A stretch of 64,000 nucleotides of DNA from contig OZ025701.1 of NCBI GenBank assembly GCA_964019335.1, forward strand, positions 420,238 through 484,237, read 5' to 3'. Both the position numbers and the translations under genes were made by a program. The notes beneath the pieces were generated by a model that was not told where the DNA came from, made no database searches, and worked only from the letters and a program-made list of their open reading frames with translations. Positions 20,725 through 30,906 of the stretch are shown here, piece after piece (positions within the stretch are counted from its first letter, which is position 1; each line of letters opens with the position of its first letter). The DNA comes from Diplonema japonicum. Taxonomy: Eukaryota; Euglenozoa; Diplonemea; Diplonemida; Diplonemidae.

Positions 20725-23355
20725 CTAGAAAGACGCTCTTCGCTTCAGACACCCCTCCAACGCTGCCACCTTTCTGTAGTACTCAAGCACTTGAATTTTC
20801 GTGGGGGCTTTCATCAACATCTGTGAGCTATCCTGCAACACATCGAGCATCTGTGTCTCGAGCAGACGGTGCCGGGACACTGTCAGAGTGTGAACCGCAA
20901 ATAAACTAGCCAGGAGGAGACCAAGTGTCACCAAGGGGTATATCACACTCCAATTTCGGTGTATCGTGAGGGGTCGGTGAAGTGCTTTGTATTCATAAGG
21001 CGTGAGGGGATCTTGGTACCCCCGCGAGGCCACGAACGTGCTCATCTCGTACCGCAACGCTGGGTCAGCAGCTTCGTAGTACCCGAAAGGAATGACCCTC
21101 ATGTCGCTGACAGCCGACGGTGCCACGCGGTGTGCCGACCATAACAGGAACGGCAACGGGGCTAGGAAGACATGGGACGGGGCTTCACCCGACGATGGGT
21201 CATGCAAAGATGCATCTGGCGCTGGCAGGTCTGGCGGCTGCGGCCTGGCATACTGCGAAACCACAAACACTGCTGACAAGAATGCACCAGACAGCAACCA
21301 TACACGGAGTACGTGTCTGGGATAGATGTAGACAAACCACCCGCAGATGGTTAGGGTGAATAAGTACCCAGTCAGGAACAGGGCCATCATGTCTTTCGTC
21401 AGGATAGCGTTTTCACGGTCTTTGCCCGCTGAGATGCCCAGCATTGTGAGGTGCACAGGAGCCGTGCTGTTCCACTCAGACCGCATGCACCCTATTGTCA
21501 CGTCATGCTCGCCGCTCTCTGATAACCGCCACTCCCTTCCTGACGACGCTGCGAACTCTGCAATCCCAACGAGAGCCGACCCCTTCCACCCGTCATCATA
21601 AAAAGCAAATGGAGGGCAGCTGGACATCCCAACCACTAACCCGCCTTTAGGCGGCTCGCCCCGACAGACACACGGTGCTTGGTGGCTGCATATGCCACCA
21701 CTCAAGACTGGTTGTTGAGTATCCTGCTTGTACACACATTCAGGTGACGGCGTATCGACTGGCTGGGCAGCCACGTCAGATACTGTCAGGTTCATGAGCA
21801 GGGCGGCTCGCAGGCATACATCTGGATCTATGATGGGGTCCATGCACCTGCCACTTACCCTGAGATGGTACACCTCGTTGTCTAGCAGTTCAAAGACGGG
21901 TACCCCCTTGCAGGTACATGCTACCCTTTTGGTGCATCGCTGCCTCGAGACAGATAAGTAGTTCCACCACACAAAACTCGGTTCACTGCTGCACCCTGAC
22001 GGCAGGACATGGCAGCTGTGCTCGCAAGTGACGGGCACTGCACGCGACGCATTCCCGCACTCATGGATAGAGGTTATGACATCGCCCATCCAAGCACCAC
22101 AAGTGCCAGCGACAGCGCGGAAATACATAGGGTTGCATATGGGGAGGCCGTGTGGGGCATCTAGGCTGTCCCCAGTGCACCGTACAGGCTCTGTGCTGCA
22201 CGAGTAGCCTGCCGTAGGCTTCAGGTTGCACTCTCCATCTTTATCGCAACGTAGAAACCCTCCACTCACGGCACCCTCTGACCCTGAGCAGTTCCTCACG
22301 CACTGGCCCTCTTGCCTCCACACACCACCCTCGCACACCATTTCGACACCGGTGCAGTCCTGCTCCTTCGTGACAGGCACACACCTGTCCCCGTCGCACA
22401 CTAAGTCTGCCTGAACGCCTAATGATGTGTTCAGAGGATTGCACAGCAATGCACACGTGCTCCGCGATGCCAGCATCCAGTTGTCCCTTCTATTATTGTA
22501 CCACCCTACAGGGCATGCCAAGCACGTGTTCTCCACAACCCGTTGGTTCACATCACAAGTCGGTGAACAAAGCAGCGGTGCTTCCTCAGTCAGTTCAGCG
22601 CCATCCTCGATCCACGGGGGACACGTGTAAAGCCCACCGCTTCCCGACCACCCTGCTGGACATGATACCGCACAGGTCCCCACAGCAGGGAGCCTCGGAC
22701 AGCTGGATGTGGCGCCGCAATGCGGCTGCCACAGTGTGTTGCCCAAGGTGCCCATTTCCCAGGTGAGGACAATCTCGTCGCGCGTTGCTTGGACGACAGT
22801 TTCACCACCGGTGGTGATGCCAGAGCAAGTGAGGGGAATGGGGCCATCGGAAGTATGGGCAATGGAGGTGCAGTTGGGTGACACGGTGGAGAGGGAGATA
22901 AAGCTCTGCGAAATAAGTCTAGCGCAGTGGCCCCTTGGGATACGCAAAGTCCCCTTTGAGGCCGCGGTGTGAACAGAGTAGCTGCCCGTGCATTGTGAGG
23001 GTGACACCATAGGGCTACAAGTCCATGTAAAGGTGACAGATGTAAATGCGTGTTGGCTAGGTGTGGTCTGGATGATGGTGTCGCCTTCGGAGGAAGCATC
23101 AGGTACCGCGCCGCATCCCCACATGGCCTCTGCTCCAGTGGTTTTGCTGTACACCCCAACACACCCTTGCACTGTCTTCCAAGTCACTTTTACCTCTCCT
23201 GCGCATCTGATGATCCAGCACCTCTCTACTGTCACCTTGCCCGCATAACCATCGCTACCACTGCCCCCTTCCCAGTGTCCTGCGCCGCCTGTGTCTAGGC
23301 TGTACTCCCTGCAGTTAGCCATTCCAAATACCGCCAGGTATAGCACATTGAGCAT
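20725..23355 (-). CDS. Large cysteine-rich membrane protein
   Basis: An unrecognised 876-residue protein in one exon. It starts with a probable signal peptide (MLNVLYLAVFGMA). About 650 extracellular residues with many cysteines follow, including TNFR/EGF-like local patterns such as CPVGWYNN and CPAGWSGSGG. Two adjacent TM segments come next (LFLTGYLFTLTICGWFVYIY and VWLLSGAFLSAVFVV). A third is near residue 800 (YPLVTLGLLLASLFAV), with a short helical cytosolic tail. A cell-surface receptor or adhesion role is possible but not shown. ATG 23355 follows GGCATCTAG. It lies directly upstream of the voltage-sensing phosphatase in transcription order. Confidence 0.75.
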   Translation of the reverse strand: MLNVLYLAVFGMANCREYSLDTGGAGHWEGGSGSDGYAGKVTVERCWIIRCAGEVKVTWKTVQGCVGVYSKTTGAEAMWGCGAVPDASSEGDTIIQTTPSQHAFTSVTFTWTCSPMVSPSQCTGSYSVHTAASKGTLRIPRGHCARLISQSFISLSTVSPNCTSIAHTSDGPIPLTCSGITTGGETVVQATRDEIVLTWEMGTLGNTLWQPHCGATSSCPRLPAVGTCAVSCPAGWSGSGGLYTCPPWIEDGAELTEEAPLLCSPTCDVNQRVVENTCLACPVGWYNNRRDNWMLASRSTCALLCNPLNTSLGVQADLVCDGDRCVPVTKEQDCTGVEMVCEGGVWRQEGQCVRNCSGSEGAVSGGFLRCDKDGECNLKPTAGYSCSTEPVRCTGDSLDAPHGLPICNPMYFRAVAGTCGAWMGDVITSIHECGNASRAVPVTCEHSCHVLPSGCSSEPSFVWWNYLSVSRQRCTKRVACTCKGVPVFELLDNEVYHLRVSGRCMDPIIDPDVCLRAALLMNLTVSDVAAQPVDTPSPECVYKQDTQQPVLSGGICSHQAPCVCRGEPPKGGLVVGMSSCPPFAFYDDGWKGSALVGIAEFAASSGREWRLSESGEHDVTIGCMRSEWNSTAPVHLTMLGISAGKDRENAILTKDMMALFLTGYLFTLTICGWFVYIYPRHVLRVWLLSGAFLSAVFVVSQYARPQPPDLPAPDASLHDPSSGEAPSHVFLAPLPFLLWSAHRVAPSAVSDMRVIPFGYYEAADPALRYEMSTFVASRGYQDPLTPYEYKALHRPLTIHRNWSVIYPLVTLGLLLASLFAVHTLTVSRHRLLETQMLDVLQDSSQMLMKAPTKIQVLEYYRKVAALEGCLKRRASF

Positions 23356-23752
23356 TCACACCTAGATGCCAAGCGGCTGCGAGAACTGGAACAAAAAAGA
23401 AAATATCACAATAGAGAGGGAGTGTGAGGGGGGAAGGGAAACGAAAGCAAGAAATGGGCCCCTTTGTCAAAAGACACCTTTTTTCTCTTTTTTTTTCTCT
23501 TTTTTTTTTCTCTCTTTTTTTTTTAAAATGTCCAGTTTTCTTACCTGGCAACTTTTGCAGGAGGGGGAAAGAAAACATAAATGACATGCGTGCAAAACTC
23601 GTAGTTTTGTTTACAGATTAAAGATTTTTAGAACTACTCTCGGAATAGCAGGTCATATTCCCCCATATGCCCCCCCAAAGAAACCCCTAAGATATTCAAG
23701 GAAGTTTGTTTTTTTTTTTTCCGGATGATATTTTCAAAAAAAAAAAAGATTG
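23356..23752. other. Intergenic, low complexity
   Basis: T-rich runs and the probable leader of the cysteine-rich gene; nothing else recognised. Confidence 0.5.
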
Positions 23753-24933
23753 ACTGTAAAACGAATAATGTCGGACGGAAAAATTCTCGGACAGAAAAAC
23801 TCCCGGACACCAAAAAAACCCGGACATTTTTCCGTCCGGGAGTTTTTCTGGGAAGAAGTTTTTTTACTTAAGGGGGTAGCAGCTCCCACCACGTTTGCCT
23901 GGAAGGGCTTTATTCCTTGTGCAGACTTGTGCAGAGCCAAAATGGTACTGCGTGGCAGTTTGAATTTTTCCCCTTTCAATGCACCAACAAACAGCACCCA
24001 CGGGATCTTTTACTTCTCATAAACCCGTACTTCTTTCGTCAAATTGACCAGTTCGACTACCCAAGGCACGTTGAGCAGCTGTCTTGTGAGGGGCCCAACT
24101 TTAGTGCTGACACCCCCGGCCAGCTCACCCCCGAGAGGTGGAGGAGATAAACCCCTTACACCGGGCCGAGAAGGCCAGTACAAACCCCCGAGCAGCTTGG
24201 CGGCCTCTGCCTCCGTCAGAAGACGGCAGCAACAGAACCCCCAGTTTCTTCCAGACGGAAATACTGGACGTTGCTATTCCACCCTACCACACCCTGGCCG
24301 CCGCGACGCCGTGATAGCAGCGTATCGCCCAATACGGGGAAAGGTTTTTGCTTGAGTCGATAGGTAAAACGGGCTTGGCGAGCTCCCAGCACAACAAATA
24401 TTCACCTATGCAGAAGGGCTGCTGCGCGCCAATCCAGCCCGAAATACAGACTTGGTAGAAGGCAGGTGCTTGACCGGGGCACGGATAATCTGCCGGTTGC
24501 GTTCCCGCTTTGCCTTTGTATTTAAGTTGCGGATGCAACTCATCCAAGGAAACAGCCAGCTGTTCGGTTATAGCCCGTTTTGTCCCCCAAGCCACGGACT
24601 TTTACGACCTTAGCACCCCTTTTCGTTTTAGTTTTTAACCCCGATGGATATTGGGTTGAACGCAGCTGTAAAGCATCTATTAAGAAAGGTAGTAGGCCAC
24701 ACGAAGGCTCGACAAGCTGATTGCCTCAGGGCAGCAAGGGAGGACAAAGATGCAGAAAGGGAACCCTGGGGGTTTCCTCGCGCGGTTGCCGTTTGCAGCC
24801 CAGGCCAGTATGTAGGTGGTAGTGGACCAGGCCCCCTGACGGCCTTACCTAAAAAAAATTCCCGGACGGAAAAATTCCCGGACGCCAAAAAAACTCGGAC
24901 ATTTTTCCGTCCGGGAGTTTTTCGTTTTACAGT
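23753..24933. mobile_element. Inverted-repeat element with hairpin-forming ends
   Basis: ACTGTAAAACGAA at 23753-23765 is matched by its complement at 24921-24933, bounding about 1.18 kb. Next to each terminus is a palindromic block (about 23769-23850 and 24857-24920) made of repeated CCGGAC and GGACGGAAAAA motifs. Each block can fold on itself, and the two blocks also resemble each other in direct orientation. The interior has mixed composition but no recognisable transposase. It is probably a non-autonomous DNA transposon with subterminal repeats. I see no clear target duplication. Confidence 0.55.
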
Positions 24934-25204
24934 ATTTTTGGCTACAACTGATGCCCCCCCCCCCCCCCCCCCCCCCCCTCATTCTTTGCAACTTGTAAAA
25001 GTTACAATTGACAGCAGAAGAAAAAAAAAACATGAGGCGCGTCAAAGCTTGGGGGAGGTATTTCATAAAATGTCATTAAAGATAGTACATTTTAAATATA
25101 AAAGTGGCTTGGGGCTTAACTTTCTCCCCCCCCCCCCCCCCCAGAACGCACATCCTGAGCCCCCCTCTCAGACGGATATGCCTCCCCAACATTGCCGCCC
25201 TTCA
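24934..25204. other. Intergenic with poly-C runs
   Basis: Contains a C run at about 24954-24978 and another at about 25127-25142, downstream of the kinase gene. No gene seen. Confidence 0.5.
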
Positions 25205-28200
25205 TCAATTCCAGCCAGAGTTCGAGGATATTTGTGAAGAGATCGACCGCCGCTTGTCAGCTTGTTCCTTGAAGGCAAGCTGCCGAGTGATAGTACGGGC
25301 ACGAGCACGGTGCGTGCCGGCGACTGGGGAACCCGGGGAGCCTGGGGAATCGGGCTCTTCATTAGAGCCCCCCCAGCCCGAGAAGTTCCCACCTGAGTCA
25401 GAGAGATCATCTTTCCATTTGAGGCCGAACGTGACCTTTGTGGCTTTCCGAGGTGCCAGCGAGGTCTTTTTGTAGATTTTCATGAGATCGTTACGGTTGG
25501 AAAGGGACTGGTTCATCTCGACGATGAAGGGAAGCTCCATCAACATCTCGCAGCTCAGTCGTTTCGACGGCGTGACGACAACAGACTTCGCCAAGAAAGT
25601 ATTGACATGAGGAACAAAGGCCAGCGTGCTGTACTCGATGACGTCGTCGGGCTTCAAGCTACACACGTAGCGTATCACGTTCCAAGGGTTTTCAGATATA
25701 TGAGAAAAAGGCGGTTTTCCTGTCAGAAGTTCAAGCACTAAACAGCCCACTGACCAGATGTCTGCTCGTGAGTCATATGGTTCCTCGTTCATCACTTCGG
25801 GTGCCATGAAGTTTGGTGTGCCTTTCAGCGATCTCGCCAGACCGTCGGCTTCGTTACCACCGTTTGAGTCGCGTGTGTTCAGCTCCTTGGCGGTCCCGAA
25901 GTCAGTCACCTTGCACACCTCCACACCAGCAGCCGACATCGTGATTAAGATATTTGCTGTTTTTATATCTCGGTGTATAATGTTGTGTGAATGCAAGAAG
26001 TGCAATCCTTGTAGGACGTCTGTTGTGTACGCAGATGCCTGTTCAGGAGGTACGGGTTTCCCCTTCACCTTGCTCGCCAGCGATCCACCGCTTGCGTACT
26101 CCATGAAGATAAGTAGTTGTTGCTCCCCATCCTCGTCTTGTAGCTGCGAGTGAAAGTAATGTATGATGTTCGGGTGCTGCAGCTTGAACATCATCTGCAC
26201 TTCGTTGGTGACCTCGAGAGCTTGGTTCTCGTCTGTGTTATGCAGACGGATCACCTTTACCGCCATGACACCCTTCGTGATTGTGTTCACGGCTTCAAAC
26301 ACTTCTCCAAAGGCGCCCGAGCCTATTTTTTTCTTCCTCTCCCACGGGCAGGTGTCTTGTTCTGTTCGGAAAGCTTTCCGAACCATTTCGATCTTGTCCA
26401 ATTGTTCGCTTGCTTGTTGTATTGTGTCTTCAATTGAATTCAGTATTTTTGTAAAAACTGCGGGTTTTAAAGGAAGCGTCAGAAGCTGAACACTGCCTTC
26501 TGTTTCGTCGCATCGATTTCCCGCATCATTTGCAGTGAGGATGATGTGCAGGTTAGGAACAGTCTTCAATTTGCCGAAGAGACGGCTTTCTCGTGACTCG
26601 TCGAGGTCTAGGATTAGAATGTTTACGTTGCTGATATCTGAAACCTCATCGGCAGTGGCTGCAATGGACACGGCGTACTTCCTCAGCCACATGTAATGGC
26701 ACAGTGACGAACGTATTACTGCGTTGGACTGCACGACCAGAACCTTGATGGTCATGTTCACCCCACGGTCTTTAACTAATGTTGCCGCCATGTTGTCTGC
26801 ACTGTCGTGGGATATGATCAACGGGAGCACGATCGACACCTTGCTCCCCACGTCGCTGGCCTCGTCGCTGTTGCTGTCGTTCGCAGTGTTGAACACCAGC
26901 TCCCCACCACACTCCGCCACGATGAGATGCGCCATGATCAGCCCGAACCCCTTCTGGGTTTGCTCCGTGTGCTCTTCCACATCGTACGACGCTGCTTTGT
27001 TCCGGACCATGTCGATGAGCTCCGTTGCGATTCCTGGACCGTTGTCCGTAACTATGAAGGTCACCTTTCCGCCTGTTTCGTCGTCTCTGTCGGATTGGAC
27101 CTGCTTCGCTTCTAGCTTCACCCACCGTGCGTTTTCATTGTTGTTGAAGCGAATGGCGTTGTGGATGAGGTAGCCGATGATCTGCGGGAGGTTCTTCACG
27201 TCCGTTTCTATGCTGTTCGGTATTGTGTTGTGCACTGTGTCTATCACGAGCTCCACGTTGTGCTGCACTGCTTCGTCGCAGTAATGTGTCCGCAGTTTCC
27301 CGAACAAGTCCGACACCACGATGCTTCCCCACGCTTTTGCCGTCTGCCGGTTGCAGACACGTTCTAGTCGTACTGCAGCTTCTCGCACTTTGTTGGTCTC
27401 ATTCGATTGCGGCAATGCCTCCACCAGGTTCTTTAGACTCGCCACAGTCCACTGTATGCAGTCAATCCTCGACTCGGCAGGTGTGCGTTCATGGCAATAC
27501 GCCATCTGGAACTCCCCCTCGGGGTACACAGACGACACCAGCGCCACCGTCACCACGCACCTGTTGGCACCGTCTTGACACATCAAGCTCAGTTTTATCT
27601 GCTGGGTTTCTTTGAACTCGCGTGCTTGTTCCATCACCAGCTCCACTTCGTCGTGCTCGGCGTTCGACAGCAGGAAGGCGTTGATGTGGTTCCCGCACGC
27701 CTCGGCCTCCGATATCCCTGTCATCTCTTCCATCTTCGGGTTCCACAGACACACTTCGCCTGTGGCCCGCATGATGAAAATCCCAATATACTTGTGAACA
27801 TCGTCTATAGGACACCTGATAAGGCCATCCCTTAGTGGGTCTAGGAAGAGGGTCTCTCCGAAAGGGTGGAGGTCGGTAGCGAAGGGATTGGGGGGTGAAG
27901 GGGGATCTTTGCAGAAAGGGTCGGCTTTGGAGTAAGTGAGGGCAGTGAGGGTGAAGTTGCGTGGAGGCGGGGCACGCGAAGCGTGTGACTGCACGTGACC
28001 GTTCTGCGGCGATGCCGAGGCACTGTCTATGTCGGTGCTCTTTACCTTGTTGTTGGTTCCAAAGTAGAAAGATCCATCTACTCTGTTGAAGTTTTGCGCG
28101 TTGAAGGAGGGAAGGCGCTTGAGGGGGCTGAGTGGGGGTTTCGTGCCTCTTTTCGAATGGAGAGGCGTGAGCTGGCTTTTCAGCACCCTTGCTGATTGGT

Positions 28201-28624
28201 GGCCGTCACTGGTCTGGATACTGCGTATAGAGTGCTCCAGTTCCAACTCGGGAATTTGGAACTCTGTTTGCGTAGCGGCGTCCGCTTCGAACTCTGCCTC
28301 ATGCAGCTCAGGGAGCGCTGCCCACACAGCCAGCGAGAAGGCCCGCTCAACGAGCCCTCTGGCCTTCCGGAGGGCGTTCTTGTTTGAGCAGTCGCTTTCT
28401 TTCTTGCATAGTATTGTGAGCGCCTCTTTTGCAATCGTGATACCGCCATCGACATATGCAGTCAGGTCCCCCGCATCATCCAGAGCGTGGATCTCTTCCA
28501 CAATTTTCCTCAACGGCTCCTTCAGCTTCTCCACACAATGGTACGGCATGCTGTTCCCGCTCTTGCCGCCATTCCCGTCAGTCATTTCAGATATCGCCTT
28601 AGAGCCACTTAAGTCAAGCATCAT
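25205..28624 (-). CDS. PAS / histidine-kinase ATPase / receiver / Ser-Thr kinase fusion
   Basis: A 1139-residue single-exon signalling protein. A PAS domain lies near 277-380. A GHKL ATPase of the histidine kinase type is at about 470-603, with HNAIRFNNN, DNGPGI at 527-532 and KGFGLIMA at 558-565. A receiver-like domain is at about 624-733: ILILDLDE with Asp 673/675, LTA 696-698, and LPLKP with Lys 720. The usual N-terminal acidic pair is replaced by Gln-Ser. A complete STE/MAP3K-like Ser/Thr kinase spans about 761-1030: IGSGAFGEV, Lys 790, HRDIKTANIL, DFG 908-910, GTPNFMAPEV. No clear H-box histidine precedes the ATPase. Sensor input to a MAP-kinase-type output within one chain is the natural reading. 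The start is ATG 28624, a double ATG. Confidence 0.9.
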   Translation of the reverse strand: MMLDLSGSKAISEMTDGNGGKSGNSMPYHCVEKLKEPLRKIVEEIHALDDAGDLTAYVDGGITIAKEALTILCKKESDCSNKNALRKARGLVERAFSLAVWAALPELHEAEFEADAATQTEFQIPELELEHSIRSIQTSDGHQSARVLKSQLTPLHSKRGTKPPLSPLKRLPSFNAQNFNRVDGSFYFGTNNKVKSTDIDSASASPQNGHVQSHASRAPPPRNFTLTALTYSKADPFCKDPPSPPNPFATDLHPFGETLFLDPLRDGLIRCPIDDVHKYIGIFIMRATGEVCLWNPKMEEMTGISEAEACGNHINAFLLSNAEHDEVELVMEQAREFKETQQIKLSLMCQDGANRCVVTVALVSSVYPEGEFQMAYCHERTPAESRIDCIQWTVASLKNLVEALPQSNETNKVREAAVRLERVCNRQTAKAWGSIVVSDLFGKLRTHYCDEAVQHNVELVIDTVHNTIPNSIETDVKNLPQIIGYLIHNAIRFNNNENARWVKLEAKQVQSDRDDETGGKVTFIVTDNGPGIATELIDMVRNKAASYDVEEHTEQTQKGFGLIMAHLIVAECGGELVFNTANDSNSDEASDVGSKVSIVLPLIISHDSADNMAATLVKDRGVNMTIKVLVVQSNAVIRSSLCHYMWLRKYAVSIAATADEVSDISNVNILILDLDESRESRLFGKLKTVPNLHIILTANDAGNRCDETEGSVQLLTLPLKPAVFTKILNSIEDTIQQASEQLDKIEMVRKAFRTEQDTCPWERKKKIGSGAFGEVFEAVNTITKGVMAVKVIRLHNTDENQALEVTNEVQMMFKLQHPNIIHYFHSQLQDEDGEQQLLIFMEYASGGSLASKVKGKPVPPEQASAYTTDVLQGLHFLHSHNIIHRDIKTANILITMSAAGVEVCKVTDFGTAKELNTRDSNGGNEADGLARSLKGTPNFMAPEVMNEEPYDSRADIWSVGCLVLELLTGKPPFSHISENPWNVIRYVCSLKPDDVIEYSTLAFVPHVNTFLAKSVVVTPSKRLSCEMLMELPFIVEMNQSLSNRNDLMKIYKKTSLAPRKATKVTFGLKWKDDLSDSGGNFSGWGGSNEEPDSPGSPGSPVAGTHRARARTITRQLAFKEQADKRRSISSQISSNSGWN

Positions 28625-29282
28625 GGTAGCATCAGTATGCGTGCGTCGTGCTGGAGGGTACTTTTGTTTTGGAGAAAAAAAGAGGGGGGGGGAACAGAAG
28701 GGTCTCTAAAAGAAAAGAAAATAATGAGAAAGGGGGGTGTGTGGGTCCAAAAAAGAAAAAAAAAAAGAGGGTAGGGAAGAATGAGGACGAAAGAGTGGGA
28801 AGGGAGGGGTTTCTTGGAAGAAAATATATGCACACATACCGATATCCCCAACGTATCTAAAGGGAGGAGGGGATGAGGGGAAAGTAATAAGGGGAGGAGA
28901 GTACTTGGGGGAGGGGGAAGAGAGTCAGGAGAAAAGTGGAAACATCGGAAGGGTATTATTCACCACGAGAAAACAAAAAAAAAAAACCTTTTTTTTTCGT
29001 CTGCAAAAATGGAAGAATAAAAAAAAAGAGAAAAGAGCTCGTTGTCCTTCCTGCCCCCCCCCCCCCCCCCCCCCCCTGCTCCCTCACTCCCTAGACTCTA
29101 TTTAAAAAGAAAAAAAAGAGAAAATAAATAGATAAAAAAGGGGCACTTAAAAAAAAAGATAAAATAAAATCTATGGTAACCACGAGATACGTTATTCAAA
29201 AATTCAAGTTTTTTTTTTTGGTTAGTAATTTCTACAATACACCATTTTCCTCCAAATTCGGACAATCTGAAGCTATTCTAGT

Positions 29283-29315
<33 letters not shown>

Positions 29316-29492
29316 ATATGCCCCCGGTGTTGTGTTTAGAATTTCTTTTTTGAATTACCCCACAAATATGGCCCCCCCGTGGTTAAAATGGTTAAAAGAA
29401 AAAAGAAGAAACCCCTCTCTTTTTTTTTCCTCCCCCCCTCACCCTTTCGTTCCTCACTACACTTTCCCTTCCCTCCTCTCCCCCTGCTCCCT
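28625..29492. other. Intergenic, homopolymer-rich
   Basis: A/G-rich DNA with a C run at about 29056-29077 and a G run of about 32 bases at 29282-29313. No gene seen. Confidence 0.6.
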
Positions 29493-30450
29493 CTATAAGA
29501 AATATTCGGGAGAAGCTCGTACCAACTGTGCCTCGCCTCGTCTCGGTGCAGGTTCGTATTGAACAAGAGTGGAGTCGAGGTGCTCAGAGATCTCCATGAA
29601 CGCAGCCTGTTTTTTTTTATTTTATTTATTTTTTTTTTTTCAAGAAAAGCACCTGATTGCCGCACCGATAACAGTAGTTCGGTGCCCCCCAGACAGTAAT
29701 AACACGCTGTTCGTGGGACCACTTGTAGCCCTCCTGGACAAGCTGGTGCGCCCGCGCGATCATCTTTAGCCCGTTAGTTTGCAGAAATTTCTCCGAGACA
29801 TCAGCACCGAAAATATACCCAGCACCTCTGGGGGACACACCCCAGTCTTGCGTTTCATCATCCGGGTCGGACCACATGAGGTCGCACATTGGCCCGTCGT
29901 GTGGCACCTCCTTGCAACGGTCGAGCTGGCGGATGTGGTCGATGGTTTCAAGCGACGGAGACAGCCCACCGTGGGTGCAGAAAAAACTTTTTTCTATAAC
30001 TGCCGTCAGCGGGATATGGTCGAAGGTGTCGGTGAACTCCGTCCACACGGCAGCTGAACCATATTTCCGCATACATTCATCGTAAAAACCGTACACCTGT
30101 GTGATCTGCCTGCTCTCATGGTTTCCTCTCAACAACGTGACCCTGCTTGGGTACTTCACTTTGTACAGCAGTAGCAACGTGATCGTCTCCACCGAGTAAT
30201 ACCCTCTGTCTACGAAATCGCCCAAGAACAAATAATTCGTGTCCGGAGGGTACCCTCCGATCTTCAGCATCTCCAGCAGATCGTGCACCTGTCCGTGTAT
30301 GTCCCCCACCACTGTGACAGGGGCGGGCACAGCGTGCACGTTCAATTCTTCATCGAATACCTCCCTCGCCTTGTTGCACAGTTCCAACACCCACGCCTCT
30401 GATATGTGTTTCGTGTCCAAGCAGCTTGCTATCGCCGCATCGATGTCCAT
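29493..30450 (-). CDS. PP2A-like protein phosphatase catalytic subunit
   Basis: A Ser/Thr phosphatase of the PPP family. The exons are 30450-29653 and 29606-29493, giving 303 residues, the usual length. The metal-site motifs are [25 protein letters not shown] and CTHGGLSP. The 46-bp intron 29652-29607 (GTGCTT...adenine run...ACAG) joins YRCGNQ to AAFMEI. The tail becomes YEPAPRRGE...SPEYFL, ending in the TyrPheLeu tripeptide whose Leu is carboxymethylated in PP2A. The PAPRRGE segment favours PP2A over PP4/PP6. ATG 30450 follows CTTGGCAG directly, a good trans-splice acceptor. Confidence 0.95.
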
Positions 30451-30589
30451 GTCGCTCCTGCCAAGATACAAAGCTTTGGCAACGGATAAAAAAAAAGAGG
30501 GGGGGAAACACAGAGAAAAAAAAAAGAAGGGAAATAAATATATTTACATATACGGATGGGGGGGGGGGGGGGGGGACTTCTTTTTGCCC

Positions 30590-30872
30590 TCAGGGCCGGG
30601 GCAGGGCCGAGAAATCAACGGAGGTGAACCAGGACCGCGCTGCTTCGATGAGCTCCTGTTTTTTTGATTATTTTTATTCACTACCGTCCCCTTACACACC
30701 ACTTCATCCGAAGGTATCGAAGGCACGTGGGATATGGTGACATAAAATCGTGTTACGACAGAGCTTGCCACCCCGTAAAGCGAAGGGTGTGCAGCTTGGG
30801 TGTCGGCCGTAAGAGCAGCAGAGATGTCAGATGAACAGAGGTGCAGAGCGGACCACCATGTCTATGTGAGGG

Positions 30873-30906
<34 letters not shown>

